20,641 nt of DNA from JAWLEV01 sp041685915 (GTDB lineage Bacteria; Chloroflexota; Anaerolineae; UBA1429), in the NCBI GenBank assembly GCA_041685915.1, contig JAWLEV010000050.1, positions 1 through 20,641 on the forward strand. Direction: 5' to 3'. The translations under genes and the position numbers were made by a program. A model generated the notes under the pieces. That model saw only the letters and a program-made list of their open reading frames with translations. It made no database searches and was not told the origin of the DNA. Below, one piece after another: positions 6,401 through 14,256 of this stretch. Positions within the stretch are counted from its first letter, which is position 1. Each line of letters opens with the position of its first letter.

Positions 6401-6432
6401 CCTCGTTCCCTTCAAGGGTTACGCAAACGAGG
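6401..6432. repeat. Compound inverted repeat between glyQS and degV
   Basis: CCTCGTT (6401-6407) pairs with AACGAGG (6426-6432) around an inner CCCTT-c-AAGGG stem (6408-6418). It abuts the perfect palindrome at 6433-6464. Together they form two stacked hairpins downstream of glyQS. Confidence 0.6.
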
Positions 6433-6464
6433 AGATCAGGGTGGGGGCGCCCCCACCCTGATCT
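6433..6464 (-). terminator. Perfect 32-nt palindrome at the end of glyQS (probable terminator)
   Basis: A 16-bp arm (6433-6448) is exactly complementary to 6449-6464, with GGGTGGGGGC at its inner end and no spacer. It overlaps the glyQS stop codon (6463-6465). On the minus strand only a short T-group (CGTTTG) follows, so termination may be inefficient or factor-assisted; RNA 3'-end protection is an alternative. Confidence 0.6.
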
Positions 6465-9444
6465 AGAATCCCTCCATGACCGTCAGGTCGACGATCCCGT
6501 GGGCCAGGGCACCGATGGCCTGCAAGAGCCCCAGGCGATTCTGGCGCAGCTCCACATCGTCCGTCATCACCAACACCTGGTCAAAGAACTCGCGAATAAA
6601 GGGCTGCAGATCCTCCAGCACGGAAAAAAAGGCGTCCACGCTGTCATCCTCCTCCAGGCGCGCCGACGCCCGCTCATAGGCGCGATAGAGGTCTCGCGAG
6701 GGGGCCTCGACAAGGCGGTCGGGATCCACGGAAAACGTCTCCTCGAGATCGCGGGTGATACGCACACAGCGAGAGTAGCTGTCCAAAAGTTCTTGCCAGT
6801 CCTCCCGGGCCACCCAGGGAGCAAACTCTTGCAGGCTACGATAGGCCAGATAGGGATCGTGCCCCCGTTCGTTGAGGACGGCATCGACCATGTCGTAGCG
6901 AAAGCCCTCGCCCGTCAGATAGCCCCGATAGCGGCGCAGGATATACTCCTCCACCTCCTCCAACACTCGATCGTCCACGCTGACGGGCAGCCCCTCGGCG
7001 GCAAGGGAGAGGGCCTCGGGCAGGGATAGCGATATCCCCTTCTGCACCAACAATTCCAGCAGGCCCAGGGCCGTTCGCCGCAGTCCCCACGGATCGGCCG
7101 CCCCCGAAGGGCGGATGCCCACGGCGAACAGGCCGACGAGGGTGTCCAGCCGATCAGCCAGGCCGATGACCAGGCCGGCCCGTCCCGTGGGCAGGCGATC
7201 GCCCATGAAGCGGGGCAAATAGTGTTCCTCGATGGCCAGAGCCACCGCTTCGTCCTCGCCAGACAATCGGGCATAATGATGTCCCATCTGCCCCTGCAGC
7301 GAGGTGAACTCGATGACCAACTGGGTCGCCAGGTCGCTCTTGCACAGGGAGACGGCCCGGCCGGCGACGGCGATCTCGTGCTGGGAATAATCCAGCATCC
7401 GGGCCAGTTCCGGCACCAGTTCCTCCAGGCGCCGCACCTTATCCAGCACGGAGCCCAGATCCTCCTGGAAGGTGAGTGTTTCCAGGAGAGGTGTGAATTC
7501 TTTTAGAGGCGTCTCGGTATCGGCGTCATAAAAGTAGACGGCGTCGTCATAGCGGGCGCGGAGCACCTCCTCGTTGCCATGGCGCACGGCCTCCACATCC
7601 AGATTCCCGCCATTGGCCACGGCGATGAAATGGGGCAGGAGATCGCCCTCCTCCCCGGTCACGGGCAGATAGCGCTGATGCTCGCGCATGACGGCCAGCA
7701 GCACGACGTCGGGCAGACGCAGGTACTCGCGACCAAAGTCGCCGAGGATGGGCAACGGATATTCGACCAGATTGGCCACCTCGTGCACCAGATCGGGCAC
7801 CTCTCCCAGTCTTCCCCCCACGCTCGTGGCCAGGGATCGCCCCCGCTCCAGGATGTTCTCCTCGCGCGCCTCCACATCCAGCATGATGCCCGCCTCATCC
7901 ATAACGTGCTCATAGGCGGAGGCAGAGGGAACAGAGATCGACGGTGAATTCCGGGAGCGGATGCCGCGAGATTCGCGTCCGCTGCGCACCCCAGCATGGG
8001 CAAAGGGTACCACCACGTCGTCCAAAAGGGCCACTAACCAGCGGATGGGGCGCGAATACTCTACACCACTGGCATTCCAGCGCATGCTCTGGGTAAAGTG
8101 CAGCGACGAAATCACGTCCGGCAGGTTCTGTGACAGGACGAGGCCGGCGTCACGGCCCTCCTCGCGAACCACGGCCACCACATAGGCCTTGCCATCGAAA
8201 TTCCGCCCCTCCAGATCGGCCACCTCTATCCCCTGGCTGCGGGCGAACCCCTCTGCCGCCCGGGTGGGCTCCCCCACCTCGTCAAAGGCCACGTCCGCAG
8301 GGGGCCCCTTGATCACCCGCTCCTCATCCTCCTGACGCCCTTCCAGGCCCCGCACCTGGGCCACCAGGCGGCGGGGGGTGCCCACGACCTCCATTCCCTC
8401 ATAGCCCAGGCGCGCCGCGGTCAGGGCGTCGCCCAACGCCTCCTCCAGCTGGGTCATGGCCGTATCGAGGTCGGTGGCGGGCATCTCCTCGCTGCCGATC
8501 TCCAGCAGGAAATCATGCCGCCCCTCGCCCTCTGGCTGCTGAGGTGTGGGCAAAGAGCCCACATCCTCCAGCGCCTCGCCGCTCCCCAGGGGATATCCCG
8601 CCTCCTCGCGCTGTTGGGCAAAGAGGTCGGCCACCTGGCAGGCCAGATCACGCATGCGCACGAAATAGCGCGCCCGCTCTGTCACGCCGATGGCCCCTCG
8701 CGCATCGAGGACGTTGAAAAGGTGGGAGCACTTGAGCACATAGTCGTGGGCGGGCATGACCAGGTCCCGGGCCAGGGCGTTTTCGGCCTCTGTCTCGCAC
8801 AGATCGTACATCTGGCGCAGGCTGTCCACATCGGCCACCTCAAAGTTGTAGGTGCAGTACTCTACCTCGCCGCGCAGCAGCAATTCCCCGTAGGTGATAT
8901 CATCCTCCCAGCGAATATCGGGAAAGCCGCGCACACCCTGCAGCACCATGACGATGCGCTCCAGACCATAGGTGATCTCCACAGAGACGGGGTCCAGGTC
9001 CCGCCCCCCTGCCTGCTGAAAGTAGGTGTACTGGGTGATCTCCTGACCATTGAGCCACACCTCCCAGCCCAAACCCCAGGCGCCGAGGGCGGGGGACTCC
9101 CAGTTGTCCTCCACAAAGCGCACGTCGTGGACGCGGGGATCGATGCCCAGGGCGCGAAGGCTCTCCAAATAGATCTCCTGGGGGTTGCCGGGGTCCGGCT
9201 TGAGGATGACCTGATACTGATAATATTTTTGCCAGCGGTTGGGATTCTCGCCATAGCGACCGTCGGCCGGGCGAACCGAAGGCTCCACGTAGGCCACGTT
9301 CCAGGGCTCCGGTCCCAGGACGCGAAGCACGGTGGCAGGGTTCATGGTCCCCGCCCCCACCTGCACGTTATGGGGTTGCCAGAGAAGGCAGCCCTGATCC
9401 GCCCAGAACTCGTCCAGCCGCATGATCACCTGCTGAAAATCCAT
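6463..9444 (-). CDS. glyQS: Fused glycyl-tRNA synthetase (alpha and beta subunits in one chain)
   Basis: A 993-residue cytoplasmic enzyme that charges tRNA-Gly with glycine. Residues 1 to about 285 are the catalytic alpha subunit: QGCLLWQPHNVQVGAGTMNP (17-36), EPSVRPADGRYGENPNR (54-70), FVEDNWESPALGAWGLGWE (110-128), and the late segment HLFNVLDARGAIGVTERARY (241-260). A linker of about 25 residues follows, then the beta subunit from DFLLEIGSEEMP (311-322) to the C-terminal helical anticodon-binding part ending at VMEGF. Many bacteria make the two chains separately; the single-chain form is known from a few lineages, including chlamydiae. The longest ORF starts 24 nt upstream (9468), but AAGGAG lies 6 nt before the second ATG (9444) and not before the first, so I start at 9444. 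It has its own promoter. I see no T-box leader. Confidence 0.96.
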   Translation of the reverse strand: MDFQQVIMRLDEFWADQGCLLWQPHNVQVGAGTMNPATVLRVLGPEPWNVAYVEPSVRPADGRYGENPNRWQKYYQYQVILKPDPGNPQEIYLESLRALGIDPRVHDVRFVEDNWESPALGAWGLGWEVWLNGQEITQYTYFQQAGGRDLDPVSVEITYGLERIVMVLQGVRGFPDIRWEDDITYGELLLRGEVEYCTYNFEVADVDSLRQMYDLCETEAENALARDLVMPAHDYVLKCSHLFNVLDARGAIGVTERARYFVRMRDLACQVADLFAQQREEAGYPLGSGEALEDVGSLPTPQQPEGEGRHDFLLEIGSEEMPATDLDTAMTQLEEALGDALTAARLGYEGMEVVGTPRRLVAQVRGLEGRQEDEERVIKGPPADVAFDEVGEPTRAAEGFARSQGIEVADLEGRNFDGKAYVVAVVREEGRDAGLVLSQNLPDVISSLHFTQSMRWNASGVEYSRPIRWLVALLDDVVVPFAHAGVRSGRESRGIRSRNSPSISVPSASAYEHVMDEAGIMLDVEAREENILERGRSLATSVGGRLGEVPDLVHEVANLVEYPLPILGDFGREYLRLPDVVLLAVMREHQRYLPVTGEEGDLLPHFIAVANGGNLDVEAVRHGNEEVLRARYDDAVYFYDADTETPLKEFTPLLETLTFQEDLGSVLDKVRRLEELVPELARMLDYSQHEIAVAGRAVSLCKSDLATQLVIEFTSLQGQMGHHYARLSGEDEAVALAIEEHYLPRFMGDRLPTGRAGLVIGLADRLDTLVGLFAVGIRPSGAADPWGLRRTALGLLELLVQKGISLSLPEALSLAAEGLPVSVDDRVLEEVEEYILRRYRGYLTGEGFRYDMVDAVLNERGHDPYLAYRSLQEFAPWVAREDWQELLDSYSRCVRITRDLEETFSVDPDRLVEAPSRDLYRAYERASARLEEDDSVDAFFSVLEDLQPFIREFFDQVLVMTDDVELRQNRLGLLQAIGALAHGIVDLTVMEGF

Positions 9445-9487
9445 CACCACTCCTTGCTCATCGAACACCGTTTACGATTGATTACTC

Positions 9488-9516
9488 ACTCTATGGACAA
9501 AGGGCGCCTATGTCAA
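9488..9516 (-). promoter_or_regulatory. Promoter for glyQS
   Basis: On the minus strand a consensus TTGACA (9511-9516), a 17-bp spacer and TAGAGT (9488-9493). The leader would be about 35-40 nt, too short for a T-box riboswitch. Confidence 0.6.
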
Positions 9517-9540
9517 ATAACACTGCCTATACGTTACGGC

Positions 9541-9560
9541 TGAGCAACCTTTTCGGCTCA
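9541..9560. repeat. Short inverted repeat between two divergent promoters
   Basis: TGAGC (9541-9545) and GCTCA (9556-9560) lie 10 bp apart, between the glyQS and baeRF promoters. It could be a regulatory site or chance; five base pairs is weak evidence. Confidence 0.3.
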
Positions 9561-9581
9561 CAACAAGGCGAAAGAACAAAC

Positions 9582-9611
9582 TGGACGTCTATACGGTTTA
9601 TGTGCTATAAT
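9582..9611 (+). promoter_or_regulatory. Promoter for the baeRF gene, very close to its ATG
   Basis: TGGACG (9582-9587), an 18-bp spacer and a consensus TATAAT (9606-9611). The -10 box ends only 16 bp before the ATG at 9628, so the leader would be about 10 nt. No ribosome binding site fits within it. Confidence 0.5.
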
Positions 9612-9627
9612 AAGGGTCAATACACGT

Positions 9628-10770
9628 ATGAATCTATTATCAGCATCTCATCTGGCCGCTCTGATCGCATATCACCCGAATCCGTCCATATCGCTCTTTA
9701 TACCCATAGATCGTGAGGCCCCTGAAAAGGCCTCGGAGCGATTATCTATCATGGCGCGGGATATAGACGAACGCCTGACGGCACTGGGGCTTTCTCCAGC
9801 CTACGTAGAGGAGTTGCTGCAGCCCGTTCAAGGGTTGGCCTCCTCCGAGTCGTTCTGGAGGCATCAGAGCAAAGGATTGGCCATCTTTTTCGCTCCGGAC
9901 ACGCTTCATATCTTTCGGCTCCCCCGCCCCTTTGAACAGCAAGCCGCCGTCAGCAACCAGTTCCACATCCGCCCCCTGCTGCCCCTCGTCAGCGCCGACG
10001 GGCGTTTCCTTATATTGACGCTGGAACGAGGCAGGATCGAATTGTGGCAGGGCACAAGCGAGGGGCTGGATCGCGTCGAGTTACAAAGAGTGCCCGAGGA
10101 TCTCTCGGGGATATGGAGACGGGAGGCACCCACGGTGCAGATCCCCACGACGGAGCAGGGGAGGAAGACCAGCTATTGGCCTGCCACGTTCGCTGCTCCC
10201 GACCCCGATGCAGGAGAGGGCGATACACGGGCGCACCTGAGCAGGCTGGACGGGGGGCTGAACGACCTGCTGGCCGGCAAGGTGCCCCTGATTCTGGCGG
10301 GGGAAAGGGACTATCGCCTCCTATACAGGAGTGTGAGCCGCTATCCCGGGCTTGTGGAGGAGGAGATCGAAGGAGAGGAGGAACAGCCTCTGGACAAGGA
10401 TATCCTCCGCCGCAGGGGGCTCGAAATCATAAAGCCCCGATGGCGCAGGGAAAAGCGACGTGCCTGGGCGGAATACGAACGCCTCACCAAGAGCGGCAGC
10501 GGCGTCGTCTCTGACAATGTGGCAGAGATACTCCTTGCCGCCTCAAGGGGAGAGGTCAAGACCCTGTTTGTCCCCATGGATCTTCAGCGCTGGGGAACGT
10601 TCGAGGAGGATGTGGGCCGCATAGAGTGCCATCCAGAACCAGAGGCGGGGGATATAGAACTCTTGGATCAGGCTGCGGGTTATACCTTTGTCCATGGCGG
10701 CAGAGTTTACACCCACGGGCCAAAGGAGGTGCAGAAACAAGATTCAGCGGCCGCCGTTTTCGGCTACTAG
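9628..10770 (+). CDS. baeRF-family protein (bacterial archaeo-eukaryotic release factor homologue, family 3-like)
   Basis: A 380-residue soluble protein. It matches the pattern of bacterial relatives of archaeal/eukaryotic release factor 1 (baeRF): N-terminal ASHLAALIAYHPNPSISLFIP (6-26), the segment KGLAIFFAPDTLHIFRLP (82-99), RPLLPLVSADGRFLILTLERGRIELW (115-140) and the family-typical small C-terminal end AAAVFGY. These proteins are proposed to act on stalled or hibernating ribosomes, but experimental evidence is thin. The N-terminal motif is family-typical, so the ATG at 9628 is right although it lacks a Shine-Dalgarno sequence at normal spacing. It is divergent from glyQS and 119 bp upstream of rpsA on the same strand, giving a translation-related neighbourhood. 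The acidic stretch EEEIEGEEEQP (about 244-254) is a loop variation. Confidence 0.8.
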   Translation: MNLLSASHLAALIAYHPNPSISLFIPIDREAPEKASERLSIMARDIDERLTALGLSPAYVEELLQPVQGLASSESFWRHQSKGLAIFFAPDTLHIFRLPRPFEQQAAVSNQFHIRPLLPLVSADGRFLILTLERGRIELWQGTSEGLDRVELQRVPEDLSGIWRREAPTVQIPTTEQGRKTSYWPATFAAPDPDAGEGDTRAHLSRLDGGLNDLLAGKVPLILAGERDYRLLYRSVSRYPGLVEEEIEGEEEQPLDKDILRRRGLEIIKPRWRREKRRAWAEYERLTKSGSGVVSDNVAEILLAASRGEVKTLFVPMDLQRWGTFEEDVGRIECHPEPEAGDIELLDQAAGYTFVHGGRVYTHGPKEVQKQDSAAAVFGY

Positions 10771-10801
10771 TGAGGGGGCAGAAGCGGCGGTATGGAGCAC
10801 A

Positions 10802-10832
10802 TTGTCTCCAGGGATAGACGCACCACTATATG
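10802..10832 (+). promoter_or_regulatory. Possible promoter for rpsA
   Basis: TTGTCT (10802-10807) and TATATG (10827-10832) lie 19 bp apart, about 58 nt before the rpsA ATG. The spacing is long, so rpsA may instead depend on read-through from the baeRF gene; no terminator is seen between them. Confidence 0.3.
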
Positions 10833-10889
10833 ACATACAGCGTCCCGCGAGACAAAAAAGCCCGAAAACAGATTATCAGAAGGAGTACA

Positions 10890-12464
10890 ATGGATCAGGA
10901 AGGGAACAGTACACAGCAAGCAATGAGTGATCAAGAAAAGACTTTTGCAGAAGAAAAAGTGATGGAAGAACAAGAGGAAGCACCACAGGCAACCGAGGAA
11001 GAGGAGGCTGCTGCCGAATCGCCACAAGCCGAGGATGAGGCCGCACAGGAGAGCCCAGAGGAAGAACGGGTTCCAGCGGCAGAAAGCGAAGAGGAGCCCT
11101 CGCAAGTGGTTGTCGAAGAGGCCGCACCACCAGAAGACACCGAAGAAGGTTTTCAGGAGGAAGAAAGTTTTGCCGATCTCCTGGAAGGGGAATACGACTA
11201 TACCCAGATGCGGCGCAACGAGGTACACGAGGCCACCATCCTGGCCATCGGGGAGAATGATATCGTCGTCGATATGGGAACAAAGCGCGATGGCATCATC
11301 CCTCCCAAAGACCTGAGCTTTGTGGATGACGAATACATCGACACCCTCCAGGTGGGCGATCGCATCCCCGTCGCCGTCATGAAGACGTGGGGCGAGGAAG
11401 ACGGCATCCTCGTATCCCTGAACAAGGGGTTGCAGCAGGAGGACTGGTTGCGAGCCGAGGAGATGCTGGAGACGGGCGAGGTTCTGGAATGCGAGGTGCA
11501 GGACTATAACCGGGGTGGCGTGCTGGTCTCCTTTGGCCGCCTGCGGGGTTTTGTGCCCAACTCCCATCTAACCTCCATACCCACGGGGCTGCGTGGGGAG
11601 GAACTGCGGGAACGCAAGGCAGAGTTGGTGGGCACCAAGATGCGTCTGGCCGTGATCGAGGTGAACCAGCGTCGTCGCCGCCTGGTGCTCTCCAGGCGTG
11701 CTGCACAACGTCGCCAGCGCCAGGAACTGTTGGAAGAGCTGGAAGAAGGACAGGTGCGAACCGGCGTGGTGCGCAACCTCGTCGACTTTGGCGCCTTTGT
11801 GGACCTGGGCGGGGTGGACGGGCTGGTGCACATCTCGGAATTGGCCCATCGCCACGTGACGGATCCGTCTGAGGAATTGAGCCTGGGCGAAGAGGTCGAG
11901 GTCTATGTCCTGAGCGTGGACCGAGAACGGGAACGCATCGCCCTGAGCCGCAAAAAGCTGCTGCCCGATCCCTGGGACAGCGTGGTCGAGGAAGTAGAAG
12001 AGGGTGACCTCATCCAGGGCACGGTGACGAGCATCGTGGGCTTTGGCGCCTTTGTACGCATCCACGAGGGCTTTGAGGGCCTGGTACACGTCAGCGAGAT
12101 GCCCTACGGCGAGGCCTCCCTATCGACGCTGGAGGAAGGCGAAGAGGTGACGGTGCGGGTGCTGGATATCAATCACGAGAAACAGCAGATTGGTCTCAGC
12201 ATGCGCGACATCGAGGAGACGGAAGAGGAGCCAGAGGAAGCCGAAGCGGAGGAAGCAGAAGCGGCCGAGGCGACGGAAGAAGCCAAAGCGGCTGAAAAAG
12301 TTGAACAAGAAGCGGAGACGGAAGAAGCGGAAGGAACGGCAGAAGGGACCGAAGAAAAAGAAGTAGAAGAAGACCAAGAAACAGAGGGTGAAGCGGACGA
12401 GGATGAGGATTGGAGCGACGTCGGCGACCTCGATCCCGAGATCCTATCGCGTATTCAGGATTGA
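10890..12464 (+). CDS. rpsA: 30S ribosomal protein S1 (four S1 domains, acidic arms at both ends)
   Basis: A 524-residue S1 protein that binds mRNA on the small ribosomal subunit. Four S1/OB domains are visible at about 109-178, 196-269, 286-355 and 371-439; the third and fourth carry the classic GxVxxxxxFGAFV...GLVHxSE core (DFGAFVDLGGVDGLVHISE, 299-317, and GFGAFVRIHEGFEGLVHVSE, 384-403). S1 of E. coli has six domains; four to five is common in other phyla. Residues 15-100 and 441-512 are extremely rich in Glu and Asp with Ala, and are probably disordered. The gene ends with DLDPEILSRIQD. The start is the ATG at 10890, preceded by AAGGAG at 5 nt; the longest ORF begins 60 nt earlier without a ribosome binding site. 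A four-domain general S1-like RNA-binding protein is the alternative reading. Confidence 0.9.
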   Translation: MDQEGNSTQQAMSDQEKTFAEEKVMEEQEEAPQATEEEEAAAESPQAEDEAAQESPEEERVPAAESEEEPSQVVVEEAAPPEDTEEGFQEEESFADLLEGEYDYTQMRRNEVHEATILAIGENDIVVDMGTKRDGIIPPKDLSFVDDEYIDTLQVGDRIPVAVMKTWGEEDGILVSLNKGLQQEDWLRAEEMLETGEVLECEVQDYNRGGVLVSFGRLRGFVPNSHLTSIPTGLRGEELRERKAELVGTKMRLAVIEVNQRRRRLVLSRRAAQRRQRQELLEELEEGQVRTGVVRNLVDFGAFVDLGGVDGLVHISELAHRHVTDPSEELSLGEEVEVYVLSVDRERERIALSRKKLLPDPWDSVVEEVEEGDLIQGTVTSIVGFGAFVRIHEGFEGLVHVSEMPYGEASLSTLEEGEEVTVRVLDINHEKQQIGLSMRDIEETEEEPEEAEAEEAEAAEATEEAKAAEKVEQEAETEEAEGTAEGTEEKEVEEDQETEGEADEDEDWSDVGDLDPEILSRIQD

Positions 12465-12489
12465 AGACGCGTTCCTCTCCACCCAATCG

Positions 12490-12550
12490 CAGCGATTCTT
12501 TGGGGAAGGCCGCCGCATCGCGGCGGATTCACAACCCCAAAGAATCGCTG
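12490..12550. terminator. Large nested hairpin between convergent genes
   Basis: A 16-bp arm (12490-12505) is exactly complementary to 12535-12550. Inside sits a second stem, CCGCCGC-atc-GCGGCGG (12510-12526), joined by AAGG and an 8-nt bulge. It lies 25 bp after rpsA and 14 bp from the stop of the next, convergent gene, so it can stop transcription from both sides. No clear T-tract follows on either strand. Confidence 0.6.
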
Positions 12551-12564
12551 TCCCTTTACCCACA

Positions 12565-14058
12565 CTAACAGGGGGACTCTGTCTCACTCCTCCCACATAG
12601 CGTGTAGCGACCATCTGCGGCAGGCCTATATTCCATGGCCCCCTGGGGAACGCGCGTATCCACGACCAGATAGCCACGATCCATATATTTCCAGATCGTC
12701 TCAAAGGGAACGGTTCCCGACACCCATTTCTCCGCAATGACCGCCCCATGCCCCGGCAGGACGGTAAAAACCACCTGTCGGTCGTCGTTGGGATTCTGCA
12801 ATGCCTCCGAGCGCGCAAAGGCATCCCTGATGCCTCGCGCCTGCGCGTCCGAGCCACACGTCACCGGGTAGGCATAGTAGGGCGGATCCAGGGGCACATA
12901 CTCCACCCGCTCCGGATCATAAGCGGCCACGCCACGATGGCCATGCAGTTTGGAACGTACCACCGGCACGCGTCCCTCCACCTGCCAGTCGGGACCGAGA
13001 GTGATGGAGGGTAACGCGCTGTCCATCACCATCATCTCCAGCCCCTCGGAGGAGGGCGGACGATTGGCCTGTCCCTCCACACGCCGCACCAAAGCCCCCA
13101 TGCCATCCTCCCGCACGCCCACGATCACCGCCAGGTCGTCATAGCCGATCTTGCCCTTGTTCACCGGTCCGGCACTGCCCGTGATGGTGGCGATCAGCGC
13201 GTCGAATTGGGGCTCCCAGGTGGAAAAGCAGCCCTCGCTGTATTGATCGGCGACGGCGTCGCCCACGGCGGGCACGTGCACCAGGTCGGCGATACGGATC
13301 ATGGAACTGAAAAAGCCTCGGGCGTTCAGCGCCTCGCTGGCCGCACACATGGCGTCGGGAGTGGACAGACTCTCCCACATCTCTCGCGAAATGGGCGGAT
13401 CCTCCACATATTCGTGGCGCGTCACCTCCTCGGTGCTGACGTCGGTGACGATGCGCGTTGCGATGTCACGATAAAAAGCCTCCAGATCCCCGCCCTCGCT
13501 GCGGGGATAAGCGCCGACCAGATCAAAATGGTATAGATGCTCGGGCTCCTCATCCCCCACCACCAGCATCACGCGCAGACACTTGGTGCGGGCCTGTATG
13601 ATGCGCTCCAGGGCCAGGATGGGGCCCGCACGACGCCCCTGCTCCAGCAGGACGTGATAGGCCTCGGGGGCCAGGCCCGGAAAGCGAAAATCATCGGGAT
13701 CGGGAGGATCCTTGGCCAGGGCCTCCTCAAGGTGAGACCACAAGGAACAGAAACGCTCCCGGGTCGCCTGCACCAGGGTATAAAGCGCGGGTAGTTTCTT
13801 CAGGCCATATCGCCTGCGCGCTGTGAACAACATCGCCTGCCGCCACGACAGGGGCTCCTCAAAGGGCGCGCTGGTGATAAGGACATCCGTATCATCCTGG
13901 GGCACATCGTGTATCCTGTGCCCCAACCGCCGAAACGCCCTTTTCAGTCCCTCGACCACCTTATGAAGCAGAGGTGTTTCCTCTCCCAGATCGAAAGCGA
14001 CGGATATCTTTTTGAGCCACGTGTGAGCCGGCGGGTTCCCCAAGGTGGAATAATTCAT
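12565..14058 (-). CDS. Conserved-looking protein of unknown function (497 aa)
   Basis: I do not recognise this protein. It is 497 residues long, soluble, and has no signal peptide or membrane segment. It reads as a real gene: GC-rich codon positions like its neighbours, balanced composition, and GGAGGAG about 10 nt before the ATG. The first 170 residues look alpha/beta (WLKKISVAFDLGEETPLLHKVV, a predicted strand-helix start, then DTDVLITSAPF at 56-66). The middle has conspicuous motif-like stretches: GDAVADQYSEGCFSTWEP (266-283), ITGSAGPVNKGKIGYDDLAVIVG (292-314) and GLEMMVMD (339-346). The C-terminal third has HGHRGVAAYDPERVEYVPLDPPYYAYPVTCG (372-402) and PGHGAVIAEKWVSG (435-448). The Tyr-Ser-Glu-Gly-Cys and His-Gly-His clusters could form an active or metal site. 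It is monocistronic on the minus strand, convergent with rpsA. Confidence 0.75.
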   Translation of the reverse strand: MNYSTLGNPPAHTWLKKISVAFDLGEETPLLHKVVEGLKRAFRRLGHRIHDVPQDDTDVLITSAPFEEPLSWRQAMLFTARRRYGLKKLPALYTLVQATRERFCSLWSHLEEALAKDPPDPDDFRFPGLAPEAYHVLLEQGRRAGPILALERIIQARTKCLRVMLVVGDEEPEHLYHFDLVGAYPRSEGGDLEAFYRDIATRIVTDVSTEEVTRHEYVEDPPISREMWESLSTPDAMCAASEALNARGFFSSMIRIADLVHVPAVGDAVADQYSEGCFSTWEPQFDALIATITGSAGPVNKGKIGYDDLAVIVGVREDGMGALVRRVEGQANRPPSSEGLEMMVMDSALPSITLGPDWQVEGRVPVVRSKLHGHRGVAAYDPERVEYVPLDPPYYAYPVTCGSDAQARGIRDAFARSEALQNPNDDRQVVFTVLPGHGAVIAEKWVSGTVPFETIWKYMDRGYLVVDTRVPQGAMEYRPAADGRYTLCGRSETESPC

Positions 14059-14098
14059 GACCCGACGCTCCTCCTCATATAAAAAACCTTTCGAATCT

Positions 14099-14121
14099 CA
14101 ATTTTGGCTGCACTGAAAGAA
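14099..14121 (+). repeat. 23-bp direct repeat, copy 1
   Basis: Starts CAATTTTGG and ends CACTGAAAGAA. It matches 14257-14279 at 21 of 23 positions. The two copies bracket the inverted-repeat element at 14130-14227. Confidence 0.7.
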
Positions 14122-14129
14122 CCACAAAA

Positions 14130-14227
14130 AGCTGCCTGGCACTTACAATCGATCTTCCAAGAATTATTGCCTTTACGTGTAGAATAGATTATTCTGTTGC
14201 CATTTATGCTACAAGTGCCAGGCAGCT
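14130..14227. repeat. 98-bp element with 15-bp perfect terminal inverted repeats (REP/MITE-like)
   Basis: The arms AGCTGCCTGGCACTT (14130-14144) and AAGTGCCAGGCAGCT (14213-14227) are perfect inverted repeats around a 68-bp AT-rich centre, which holds AGAATA-gat-TATTCT (14181-14195). Each arm itself contains a TGCC-n-GGCA palindrome, as in REP sequences moved by REP-associated transposases. The base composition is far more AT-rich than the flanking genes. No transposase gene is nearby. Confidence 0.65.
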
Positions 14228-14256
14228 GAACACATGACACCTTTTTTCAGGAGAGC

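Noticed and set aside
9445..9530. T-box riboswitch upstream of glyQS
   Set aside because: The predicted leader is only about 35-40 nt and I see neither a T-box core sequence nor a specifier-loop arrangement.
8515..9543. 342-codon plus-strand frame opposite glyQS
   Set aside because: The minus strand encodes the highly conserved alpha subunit here, so this is a shadow frame.
14055..14240. 61-codon minus-strand frame ending at the start of the 497-aa gene
   Set aside because: It runs through the inverted-repeat element and has no ribosome binding site or recognisable sequence; the frame is probably chance.
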